38,697 nt of DNA. Source: Zopfochytrium polystomum. Taxonomy: Eukaryota > Chytridiomycota > Chytridiomycetes > Chytridiales > Chytridiaceae. Where the stretch lies: positions 1 to 38,697 of the forward strand of contig JAIVFJ010000456.1 in assembly GCA_025765615.1 (NCBI GenBank), written 5' to 3'. The notes beneath the pieces were generated by a model, which was not told the origin of the DNA, made no database searches, and saw nothing but the letters and a program-made list of their open reading frames with translations. A program made the translations under genes and the position numbers. Shown here one piece after another: positions 30,159 to 38,697 of this stretch. The number at the start of each line of letters is the position of its first letter. The first letter of the stretch is position 1.

Positions 30159-30326
30159 CAAAGCAGCAACGGGTTCGAGATATGGTTCATACCGCGAGAA
30201 GGGGGAAGCAGCGAGCTGCTGAAAACTTCCGACGTGCTGGAAAAGTCAGTGAACCCGATTGGAGGAAAATAGACCTTGCCCTGTGAAACACCAACCATTT
30301 GAGCACTTGAGCCATTTGCTTCTCAC

Positions 30327-30472
30327 AGCGTACGACCTCCTCTCCATTCTGTACGTTTTGGACGAGAAGCGGCAGGTTGTTGTGGCGGCTTCCGCGATTG
30401 CTGTTCCTATCCGGGGCTGTTGGAGGAAGCACCATCAATGACGGAGACGAGGGGCTGCCGACCGCGTTTTAG
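30327..30472 (+). pseudogene. Relic of arrestin-like gene C-terminus
   Basis: TACGACCTCCTCTCC onward translates as YDLLSILYVLDEKRQVVVAA, matching HDLRVVLHVLDEKRRVVEVE of the paralogues. After an internal deletion and a frame change, TATCCGGGGCTGTTGGAGGA and then INDGDEGLPTAF plus TAG match their last residues. Only the final ~50 codons remain. Confidence 0.8.
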
Positions 30473-30615
30473 GGATCTTCGTGTCAACGGCTCAATAGTG
30501 AGAAATCACAGAAAGTTCAAAAGTATCTCTTTCAATCACCGGCACATCAGGCTAGCCCCCACCGCAACAAAAAGTTTGGGACAGGCTTCACAGCCTCCCC
30601 ACACCTCCACTTTCC

Positions 30616-33600
30616 CTACACCTTAAACTGCGCAATCACCGCCTCAGGAACGGAGGCTCCTGCAAATTTTTGGAGCGCAGGCACCGCCACAGCGGCTGCT
30701 GACTGAAGTGGCACACCGTACAACGTCAGGCCATTTGGCTCCAGGATAGCCGTCTCAAGACATAGCAGCGCCAGCTGCATTCTCGCTGTAGTACCTTGCG
30801 ACGCCACCGTCCCGAGAGGAAGTCTGTCTGGCGCAATCAAAAGAGGTGTTCGAAGCGAGCCATCGAGCGAGTCACCAGTATTACCAGCAGTGACCACGCC
30901 GGCGGTGAGCTCGACGTCAGGCTCAAGGATGGCGGCGACGCCCAATCCGACGTTCCCGAGGCGCTTGACGTCATCAAATTGCCGCAAAGAAGCCACTTTG
31001 ACAATGTACGCGACCAGATCGAACCAGTACGACGCGGAGGCCGGCTGCCCGCAGCGGTCGAGGAAAAGCGCAAGGAGGCAGAACTGCCACAGCGCTCGCG
31101 GCGAGAGCGCGTCCTGCGCGAGATCGGTGTACGCTGCGGCACGCGCAAACGGTATCGCTCGCTCGAAGCGTCCGCAGCGCCGGTAGAAATGCTGCATCTG
31201 GTCGCAAAACTTGTGGAGCCGGATGTAGTGCGAGAACGCCGCCTCGGACGTTTCGTCGGGCAGCTCCGCGCGGCCGTCGGGACCGATCGTGAGCCAGAGC
31301 TCGGTGTTGCGCGAACTGTCGGGACGCGCCATGCGGCTGCAGAGGCGGAGCTCTTCGGCTTCGTCGAGGCTGGAGGCGTCGCGTCGCAGCTCGAGGAGCA
31401 CCGCGATGGCGGCCCTGTACATCGCGCGGTCGGTGGGGAGGGCGGACAAGGCTAGCCGCCGCTTGCATTCGCGGATCATCCACTCGCGGAAAGCGCCTTT
31501 GACCATCTCGTCAATCTGCGGCAGCGTTAGGCCGCCGTTCGTCACGGACTGGAAGATCATGGCCCTGTCTGCAGGATTAGTGGACTGGGAGTTTGCCGTG
31601 TCGATCAAGTCCAATATCTTGCACATGGTGGACGTGTTGGCAACCATTTCGGAAAACAAGCTCGACTGGTACGCAGTCATCGTAACGTCAAACAAACTGC
31701 CGGTTTTGAGGCACGAAAACATCTCGAAGACGCACCTGGGGAAAATTTTGTTATCGACTTTGATTGGACAGGACAAAAGCTGCTTACCACGAGCGGGCGA
31801 AGGGTATCGGTGCGCTGTGGGGCTGCAGGACCATCAATACTCTGCCTATCTTCTTCACCGCCGACATGAAAGTGGTTTCCCAGAACTCGAACGGCTTTGC
31901 GGCAGTATCGTGCTGGGAATTCGTGAACAAGTCGAACCAGAGGTACGGATCAGAGCTCTCGCCGTCGGTGTTCTCGTCTGCATTCTCAAAGAAGCGGTCA
32001 AGGGCATCGACAACGTCCAGAAAGGAATACATCCAAGCATGGCTCACAAACCAATCAGCTGGTCCAATGGCGTTAGTGTCGCCCAGAGCAATCATGCAAT
32101 CTACAAGACTGGCCTTGGCGTAGAGAGTAGCAGGCTGCACAATTTTCGCATTCACATCTGCTGTTGTCAGCCCACGAAAAGCTGCTCGAGTTCCACATTT
32201 TTTGATGAACGTGTGGAAAAAGGAAAGCCTAACACCCAAGGTCGTCATGCCAGATGAGCTGGTTTCCAGTTGCGAGATCGCTGGGGCGTCGCTTGGAGCG
32301 CCGGTCATAAGTTCTCTGAGATCCAGAATTTTCGCACCGTCCACATAATCTCTAAAGTCATTTGCAAACTCCTCGAAGTAATCGTCCAAGGCCCGTTGTT
32401 GAAGGCGGCTCAAAGGATGGAGTTCGAACACCAGTTTAGTCAATTTGTAAGAATGCTTCTTTAGATCAACGATTTCAAAGGAGCCGTGGATCGACCCAAT
32501 CAGGCCGACGTCCAGATGAGGCACAGATCTAGTCAAATCCGTGTTGAAACGGGCAAGATCGGTTGAGAATGCGAAATCCGCCTCATTAAGAATTTTGAAC
32601 TTGATTTTCATTCGAAGAGAATCCAGCACTGAAAAGGGTTGAGTTTTTAGAGTGGAAGGTAGTTTGTATTCACCTTGGGCAAACTCTTTGACTCCATTTT
32701 CGCCGCGATATTCACCAGATGGACAGAGTTTGGTGATTCCATTGATCTGGACAACGGCATCGCTGTGAAATAGCCTGGCGATCTTGTCGTACCAGGCGTC
32801 ATTATGGTCGTCCAGCTCCAACTGCTTGACAAAATCCGTCATAAGGGCGGTGGCGCCAAAGCTTTTGAGAAGACTGAAAAAGCTTCGGTCTTGATTTGTT
32901 GCGGCTGGACCCAGCGATTTGGTCGCCGCTGCGTATTTTGCGTTTAGACCCTGCTCGACGTCGCTCTGAACACGCGAAATCGGCCTGGAGGTGTAGCTGC
33001 TAAAATTCCTCGCAATATCGGGAAGAAATCGCTTGTGCGAGGCAAAGTTTGGATCAGCGGAGTCGATGAAAACGAGCGAATGGATCCAATATTGGGTGCG
33101 AGGCTGCTGTGGCGACGGAGTCTCCCACCACACATCTCCAAAAAGGCGGCCAGGAACGCGGCTCTGGGCACTGGAACCTGCTTGCTGTTTCACCATAACG
33201 ACGGGGCCTTCAAAAAAAATGGGTGATATTGGACCGCCGCGTTGTGTGAGGGTGGGTTGGTCTGAGATTTCGAAGAATGTGTGCTGCGCCGATAAATCTT
33301 GTGAAGGAGGAGGGTTGGTTTGGTAGTTGATTGGGTTATCGGATGGGGAAAAAAAAAGAGGTAAACCCCAAATAAAGAACCCAATCGAAATCAATCACCC
33401 TTCAAGTAGTCGCTGACTGCATTATTTGCCTGGTAAAGCCAGCGTGAACCAACAGACGGGCTAACGACGGCTATGAAAGCGCACCCCATTCCGCAAAAGA
33501 TGTTCTCAGGATGCCTTTCCGGAGGTGTGACGGTCGCCAGGCACGCGGCACGCACGATTGAGTTGACGCTTTCGCGGTGGCCCTGGTCCACAAGTGGGCC

Positions 33601-33852
33601 CACGGGGGACGCGAGGGGTGGCGTCCTCGGGAGGGACTTCTCGTACAGCCCGTCGATTAACGAGACTGATGCCGCCGAGGACGGTGCGGGAGGGCTGAAT
33701 GAGGCAAGGAATGCTTCGGCGAGGCGACGACCGCTCCTGATGAGGCCCTCGAGTGAGCCACCTCCGCTGTGATCGCCGCGGCCGCCCTTGCCGGTGGTGT
33801 TGTTGGTGTTCATGTGCCAAGAAGAAGTATGCGAGCTGGGAAACTGCGCCAT
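30616..33852 (-). CDS. Large NTF2/SnoaL-like plus TIR-like protein
   Basis: Exons (minus) 33852-33399, 33297-31788 and 31735-30616. Introns of 101 bases (GTGATT...CACAAG) and 52 bases (GTAAGC...CCCCAG) both keep phase, giving 1027 residues. Residues ~300-430 look like an NTF2/SnoaL alpha-beta cone (WYDKIARLFHSDAVVQING, later IHGSFEIVDL). Residues ~565-670 carry ADWFVSHAW, DPYLWFDLFTNSQH, FWETTF...IGRVLMVLQP and, across the second splice, FARSW-CVFE. I know this pattern from large repeat proteins of zoosporic fungi and oomycetes, and it resembles a TIR-type signalling fold. The C-terminal third is helical, TPR-like (YRRCGRFERAIPFARAAAYT). Start chosen at MAQFPSS; an upstream in-frame ATG (33993) overlaps the relic on the other strand. 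Catalytic activity is not demonstrated. Confidence 0.75.
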
Positions 33853-33969
33853 GTTGGAGAGACAGAGAGACTGACTGGCACTCGAAACTAAGCCTCCTTT
33901 CTCGTTGATCGGAACGTCTCTTCCAGAGGCCAGGGAATCGTCCACCAGCGGGGGCCAAACCCTCGACAC

Positions 33970-34212
33970 CCGCCAACAATCACAGCCCTCCATCGAAGCT
34001 CGTTCGTCGTCTTAAAAGCGGCTAGGGCCGCCTTCGGTCTCGCCAACGTCTTTCGCCTACCCCTCTCCCACCAAACAGAGACCTACCGTGGACTTCACAG
34101 ATTAGATTTCGACGCCGCCTCCCGTATCGGCAGCACCGACCTCGTTGACCTCCTCCAGCGCTACTGTCGAGCCACCGGCGCCCGACCATGCTGCCTCCTC
34201 TCCGTGGACTAA
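33970..34212 (+). pseudogene. Relic of WW-repeat gene head
   Basis: Frame reading PPTITALHRSSFVVLKAARA AF... then ETYRGLHRLDFDAASRIGST and LLQRYCRATGARP, closely matching residues ~30-110 of the intact gene at 28821-30158 (ETYRGLRRFEFDAATRVGST, LLLRYCRATGARP). It ends at TAA 34210-34212 before any WW unit. There is no start codon, so it is a truncated duplicate. It overlaps the possible 5' end of the minus-strand NTF2/TIR-like gene. Confidence 0.88.
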
Positions 34213-34401
34213 TGCTTCATATGCTGTATCTGTTTGTCATTGTTCATTTGTGGGAAGTGTGAGGCGTGAGGCTGCGAAAACTGCGAAGGACGGCGGAAAC
34301 TGAGCAGAAACCTCCAAAAAAGGGCCTTCTTGGTGGCTCACACAACTACTATTCTCGAGCGAAATGGCCGAAAAACAACGAACAAACCAGAAACCTCCTT
34401 A
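34213..34401. other. Intergenic, no gene seen
   Basis: Short spacer between the WW-gene relic and the 3' end of arrestin-like paralogue 3. It probably holds the latter's 3' untranslated region. Confidence 0.4.
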
Positions 34402-36124
34402 CTAAAACTCAGTGGGCAGATCCTCGGTCGCGTCACTCATCGGAATGTCCTCCAACAGCCCCGGGTACGCGTCCACCAGCCGCACAAGCTCCTCCCTCCG
34501 TACGCCAATCACCGAAACCGCCATGATACCCTCGACCTCCACGGCGCGCCGCTTCTCATCCAAAACGTGCAGGACGACGCGCAGATCGTGCGCAATGACC
34601 GCGTCGTGCCACCGCCCGTCCGGGTTCATGCACGACGCGGGGTACTGCGGATCCTGTTTTGCCGAGAGCGGGGCGGGGACCGCGTCGCGTCGGTCGACCA
34701 CAAGCGGCGGAGTCGCGAAGCGAAGCAAGGCGGTCTGGGACGCTGTGGTGTCGGGCAGTTGCGGGGAGTCGTCACGGGTCCACGACAGCGGAAGCAGGGT
34801 GTTTGACGATGCCGAGGAGTTGGAAGTCGGTGGTGCAAATTGGTACCGCTCACAGACCTTTTGCGTCGCGTGAGTGTGAACCTTTTTGCTCTTGTCGAAT
34901 TTGGACTCTCCGCGGAGGTACCCGATGACTTCAACAATCTCGACGGTGACGGCAGTGATTTCTGGAAGGGTTGACGTCCCGAGCAGCGCGCCGACTGTGA
35001 TGTCGAGAAAGGCGGTGTCGGACGGGGCCAGGTGACTGTGCGCAAGCGACAGTTTCCACGGGAACTCAGGAGCTCTCGCCTGCATCGTTTCAACACGCTT
35101 TCTCAGTGCGCTCTGGAGGACGTCGGCGATTTGCGGCTTCGAATACATGAAGACGGAGATGTCTTTGGTGAGGGAGACAATGCCGTCGTCACCAAATAGT
35201 CCTTTCCTCGGAACAACGACTTCCACCGTGAGCCTGTAGTGCGTGTTGGTCGCGGATTCGTTCAGGTTCAAAGCTATGAGGTCAACAGACGGAGGATACA
35301 CTTGTGTGAAAACGTATCGGAACGAGGCGTAGAAGGATTCTCGCGGACCCTGTTCGCGGTCGAGAACTCAATGTAGCTTTTAAATTAACACTAAGAGAAG
35401 GAAAACTAACCAGCTTTTGGATCTGAAACCTGTGGAGGCTGGGCTGAACCATTCGCCATCTCAGCAGATGTTTGGCGACAGTCGGTGCGAGGGGCGTTCC
35501 GAAATCTACGCCTGAGACGTTCTCAAAAGCTGCCTTTACGAGGTTCTTGCTCGCCATGTTAGCGCTCAAGTCGAGCGACACGCTGAGGTGCTGAAGTGCG
35601 GTGGCTTTGTTGTTGGTGATGCGAATCACCCCGGCGATGGACCACGGCCCGAGCCCCGGCAAGCCGTTGAAGCCGTGAACGAAAGGCGATGACGGCGCTG
35701 GTTGGAGGTCGTGATAGGCCTCGACGGACCTGTGCAGCGCGATCTCGATGTCACCGGGTAGGCGGACGACGAAGCTCGAGGAGTCCGGCGCGATCTTTGG
35801 CGGGAGCACGCGAAAGTCGGGGACGACGGGTCCCGGCTCAAGGTTGTTGCTCAGCATGCGCGCATCACCGCGCTGGAAGGAGAGCGGTGGGTGCCTGGCA
35901 TCGTCGACGAACCCGCCGGTGCGAGTTTGTTGGAAGATGGGGAGAACGGGGTAGTCAGGCGCGCCTTGGGCGAGGAGGGTATCGAGGGATCGGCGGAGGA
36001 TGGGGTGGGCGGCGAAGACGCGGGAGGAGGCGGAGGCCGAGTCGGGGTTGCCGAGGGTGGCGACGACGGAGACTTTAGGCGGGCCGGTGGCATCGGCGTT
36101 GCGGCGATTGTGATTGTGGAGCAT
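34402..36124 (-). CDS. Arrestin-like protein, paralogue 3
   Basis: Exons (minus) 36124-35411 and 35349-34402, phase-0 intron of 61 bases (GTTAGT...GAACAG); 553 residues. Same architecture and intron site as paralogues 1 and 2: SRVFAAHPILRRSLDTLLAQ, GDIEIALHRS, WSIAGVIRITNNKAT, YPPSVDLIALNLNESATN, KPQIADVLQSALRKRVETM, C-terminal HDLRVVLHVLDEKRRAVEVE. The C-terminus (SDATEDLPTEF) groups it with paralogue 1 (NDATEDPPALF) rather than paralogue 2. It lies in opposite orientation at the other end of the cluster, with the shared upstream motif about 320 bases before its start. Confidence 0.77.
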
Positions 36125-36276
36125 TGGTTTCGCGTGATTTGCGACGGAGGGAGGGAGGGAGCGAGGGAGCGAGAAGAAGCGTCTTGGACGGGATCGACGT
36201 TCGACCTGATTGTGAGTGACTTTATTTTATTGCGCACAAGCGGAGCACGTGCTGCTCAGTCAATCCGATCCGTTTC

Positions 36277-36306
<30 letters not shown>
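36277..36306. repeat. (TCTG)n microsatellite
   Basis: About seven TCTG units in the 5' region of arrestin-like paralogue 3. Confidence 0.9.
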
Positions 36307-36309
<3 letters not shown>

Positions 36310-36390
36310 TCGCTTCCTGAGGCTGTGCTGCTCACCTAATTCGGATGAGGCTGTCCCTCACTGCGCGTCCGAAGCGAGCCGGCACTGTCC

Positions 36391-37063
36391 ATGTGGCTCG
36401 CGATTATTATTCTTCACAATCACAATTGAAACTGGGGGCTGGGGCTGGGCTTTTCGTGTTGTGGGTTTCAAACATTCAAATACATGTATGTATCCGAGTG
36501 CACCGTCGCAATGTGCCCTCGCGGAACAATCCGCCATCTTGCACGTTGACTTGTCAGACCAATGACATTCCCGCGTCGGAGGGAGGACATATCGGAGTGC
36601 GAAAATTGGGAAAAAAGGAGAAGAAAAAAGATCTCAGGTTCGCACTGCTCCCCTCGCTCTCCCTTGTCTTTACTGTACGATGGCTGCAGTGGCCCCCGCC
36701 CTCGACGTCAACAACGTTCTCGTGAACGGCGTGCACCTCCACGCCTGCAGGTGTGCGATGCTGGCGGCGACCTTCGCTGGCAGCCTGGGTGGGGTCGCCC
36801 TGCAGGTAACACGACGAATGTGGCGTGTCAGGCGGCCGCCTTGGTCCTCCTCACGTGGGTGCGTCCTGCTCCGAACGGTGATGGCTTCTTCGACTTCATC
36901 ATCGACCAGGCTCCGCCAGCGCCTCCTCCTCCGCCTTCCCATGTGAACACGGCGGCAAACGACGGTGCGGTCGATCCAGCTGTTTTACTGGCGCAGCTGG
37001 CAGCCCTGCGCGCTCAGGTCGCCGCGCTCCAGACGGAACGTGCAGCGATCGAACAAGAGCTGG
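36391..37063 (+). repeat. Direct repeat, left copy (~670 bp)
   Basis: Matches 37993-38654 from ATGTGGCTCGCGATTATTAT through GAACAAGAGCTGG with small substitutions and one ~10-base deletion. It contains the shared upstream motif (minus orientation) at 36441-36480 and a short frame with ATG at 36680 (MAAVAPALDVNNVLVNGVHL). In a different frame downstream, a Pro-rich stretch leads to a Leu/Ala coiled-coil-like end (LLAQLAALRAQVAALQTERA), stop at 37098. No intron joins the two frames. It could be the 5' portion of a mobile element. Confidence 0.88.
36441..36480 (-). promoter_or_regulatory. Shared upstream motif, copy 3
   Basis: On the minus strand TTTGAATGTTTGAAACCCAC followed by AACACGAAAAGCCCAGCCCC. 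About 320 bases upstream of arrestin-like paralogue 3 and in the same orientation as that gene; it also lies inside the left direct repeat. Confidence 0.6.
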
Positions 37064-37204
37064 CGGCGTCGGCGGACACAGTTTCCCAGACATTGTAGCG
37101 GTCTCTGACACCGGCAGTTCGGCCTCGTCTACGTTCCTCGGCACGCCACTGGGCCAGAACGCCAATGTCAACTCTGTTACGGACGGAACGGTGAGGCTCA
37201 CTTC

Positions 37205-37480
37205 CTCTGGTGCTGGATGTGGGTTGTGTGAGGCTCTATCATGCCCTGGTGAAGGGCTCCTCTCGTTTGCCGTTGATTAACACAGCTCTGGCACGCATTT
37301 GGCGGCTTGCCCATCAACACCACGTGTCTCTCCGTTCCATCATGTCCCAGGTGTGGCGAATGTTGAGGCAGACTGTATTTCCTGTGAGGACCCACACGAT
37401 GACTATCGGCTCTCCTCGGATTGTTTTGTGGCCTGTTGGTCTGACTGTTCGGCTCTCTTTCTGCAGGCTCCAGGTACATA
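37205..37480 (+). pseudogene. DIRS-like retroelement RNase H relic
   Basis: ALVKGSSRLPLINTALARIW and LAHQHHVSLRS in one frame, then HHVPGVANVEADCIS in the next frame, match the end of the RNase H region of DIRS-type (tyrosine recombinase) retrotransposons (pattern: l..la..iW.la....i.L...HVPGv.N..AD.lS). One frameshift lies between them at about 37335. No reverse transcriptase or recombinase is left in the window. Confidence 0.6.
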
Positions 37481-37702
37481 CCACTTTGGGCGCCGTCCTA
37501 TTGCACCGCACCCCAGCTCGTCCTCGTTTGTCTCGTCCTTGCCAGCTTCGCACTCCCTTTCGTCCTATGTCAGCGAGCGGGTGGCCGCCACTGTGGGCCA
37601 TGGCTGGTCATTTTGCATCAGAAACCGATCTGTAGCTACCAAACCAGACATTTTCTGGAGGGAGTGGGAATCAAAACCAGAGGCAGGAAAAATGGTGGTG
37701 TG

Positions 37703-37729
37703 AGCTCCCATTTTTCAAGAATGGGAGCT
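37703..37729. repeat. Hairpin repeat, unit 1
   Basis: Inverted repeat AGCTCCCATT / AATGGGAGCT with a 7-base loop (TTTCAAG), within a ~92-base unit repeated once downstream (37795-37821). Confidence 0.9.
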
Positions 37730-37794
37730 GGGGAAACCAGTTTTTGCCAAAGGTGTTGGGATTGAAACAAGAGACAAGGAAAAATGGTAGCGGG

Positions 37795-37821
37795 AGCTCC
37801 CATTTTCCAAGAATGGGAGCT
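37795..37821. repeat. Hairpin repeat, unit 2
   Basis: Same 10-bp arms as unit 1 with loop TTCCAAG; flanking GACAAGGAAAAATGGT before and GGGGCACCC after resemble the flanks of unit 1. Confidence 0.9.
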
Positions 37822-37992
37822 GGGGCACCCACCTCAAGATGATCAGAGGTGGATATAGAAGAAGGAGACAATCAACTTTATTCTTTGCTGATGGAAAGAT
37901 GCTTCATTCACTATGAACAACAATGTTTCTTGGCTTTTTCACCGCTGCCCAAGACCTGCCACCACCAGTTTTGACTCGTCCAATCGCACCTT

Positions 37993-38654
37993 ATGTGGCT
38001 CGCGATTATTATTCTTCACAATCACAATTGAAACTGGGGACTGGGGCTGGGCTTTTCGTGTTGTGGGTTTCAAACATTCAAATACATGTATGTATCCGAG
38101 TGCACCGTCGCAATGTGCCCTCGCGGAACAATCCGCCATTTTGCACGTTAACTTGTCAGACCGATGACATTGCCGCGTCGGAGGGAGGACATATCGGAGT
38201 GCGAAAATTGGGAAAAACGGTGAAGAAAAATCGCACTGCTCCCCTCGCTCTCCCTTGTCTTTACAGTACGGTGGCCGCCGTGGCCCCCGCCCTCGACGTC
38301 AACAACATTCTCGTGAACGGCGTGCACCTCCATGCCTGCGGGTGTGCGATGCTGGCTGCGACCTTCGTGGGCAGACTAGGTGGGTTCGCCCTGCAGGTAA
38401 CGCGACGAATGTGTGTGTCGGGCGGCCGCCTTGGCGGCCCTCTCACGTGGGTGCGTCCCGCTCCGAACGGCGACGGCTTCTTCGACTTCATCATCACCAG
38501 GCTCCGACAGCGCCTCCTCCTCCGCCTCCCCATGTGAACGCGGCAGCAGACGACGGTGCGGTCGATCCAGCTGTTTTAGTGGCGCAGCTGGCAGCCCTGC
38601 ACGCTCAGGTCGGCGCACTCCAGACGGAACGTGCAGCGATCCAACAAGAGCTGG
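37993..38654 (+). repeat. Direct repeat, right copy (~660 bp)
   Basis: Second copy of 36391-37063. The ATG of the short frame in the left copy (36680) is GTG here, so at least this copy lacks that start. Homology ends at GAGCTGG (38654), followed by unrelated sequence to the window end. It carries copy 4 of the shared motif. Confidence 0.88.
38043..38082 (-). promoter_or_regulatory. Shared upstream motif, copy 4
   Basis: Identical in core to copy 3 because it lies in the duplicated segment. No arrestin-like gene is attached to it in the window; the DIRS-like relic lies in the direction it points. Confidence 0.5.
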
Positions 38655-38697
38655 TATCAGGAACATGGCAGGACAGGACAAGGGCAGACAAGGAACT

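Noticed and set aside
36562..37098. 178-codon frame as one gene
   Set aside because: Its first half reads through antisense-like, Arg-rich sequence, while the better frame (ATG 36680) is offset; the right copy does not keep it open.
1..38697. CRISPR arrays, rRNA genes, bacterial operons
   Set aside because: No regularly spaced repeats, no rRNA-like sequence, and introns with eukaryotic signals.

Overview
The window looks like nuclear DNA of a eukaryote, most likely a zoosporic (chytrid-type) fungus. Coding exons are split by short GT...AG introns of about 50-120 bases, several with a CTRAY-like branch site. Genes sit on both strands without operon-like packing. There is a recognisable ribosome-biogenesis factor (LTV1) and a sterol-desaturase-family membrane enzyme. 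The accessory content is dominated by lineage-specific tandem families, an LTR retrotransposon and a tyrosine-recombinase (DIRS)-type relic. The assignment to chytrids rests on my recognition of the tryptophan-pair (LxWWxxSGLELKYS) ankyrin-like repeat family and was not checked by a search.

Layout. 1-2300: microsatellite and a spliced sterol desaturase/fatty acid hydroxylase-type gene. 2722-4273: a WW-repeat protein gene with one apparent frameshift. 4490-4768: a solo LTR with a perfect 5-bp target duplication. 4941-12743: a hypothetical leucine-rich-like gene cut in two by a 6.6-kb Ty1/copia element (5267-11897), which itself carries a ~1.6-kb foreign insertion in its pol region. 13.5-14.1 kb: a frame-broken hypothetical gene. 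14.7-15.4 kb: a putative ADP-ribosyltransferase-fold protein (minus strand). 16.1-16.9 kb: a strong inverted repeat and a divergent Arf-like fragment. 16963-18150 (minus): a WW-repeat gene that shares a 70-base divergent promoter with LTV1 (18221-20770, seven exons). 21226-22503: FAD-dependent monooxygenase.

22.5-36.1 kb is an accessory cluster: three intact arrestin-like paralogues (24137-25802, 26571-28290, 36124-34402), one 5'-truncated pseudogene with a nonsense codon (22562-23261) and one short relic (30327-30472). They are interleaved with a WW-repeat gene (28821-30158), a WW-family relic (33970-34212) and a large three-exon gene (33852-30616, minus) that combines an NTF2/SnoaL-like region with a TIR-like 'SHAW...NQH...RSWC' module. 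All three intact arrestin-like genes have a phase-0 intron at the same place and the same ~40-base motif upstream in the same orientation.

36.4-38.7 kb: a ~670-bp segment is present twice in direct orientation around a DIRS-like RNase H relic and two copies of a hairpin repeat.

The most interesting points are: (1) the copia insertion whose removal, with one target-site copy, restores an open frame across the broken host gene; (2) the expanding arrestin-like family with its shared upstream element; (3) the NTF2-like/TIR-like protein beside WW-repeat proteins, which may be a fungal self/non-self or signalling module. The function of (3) is inference only.
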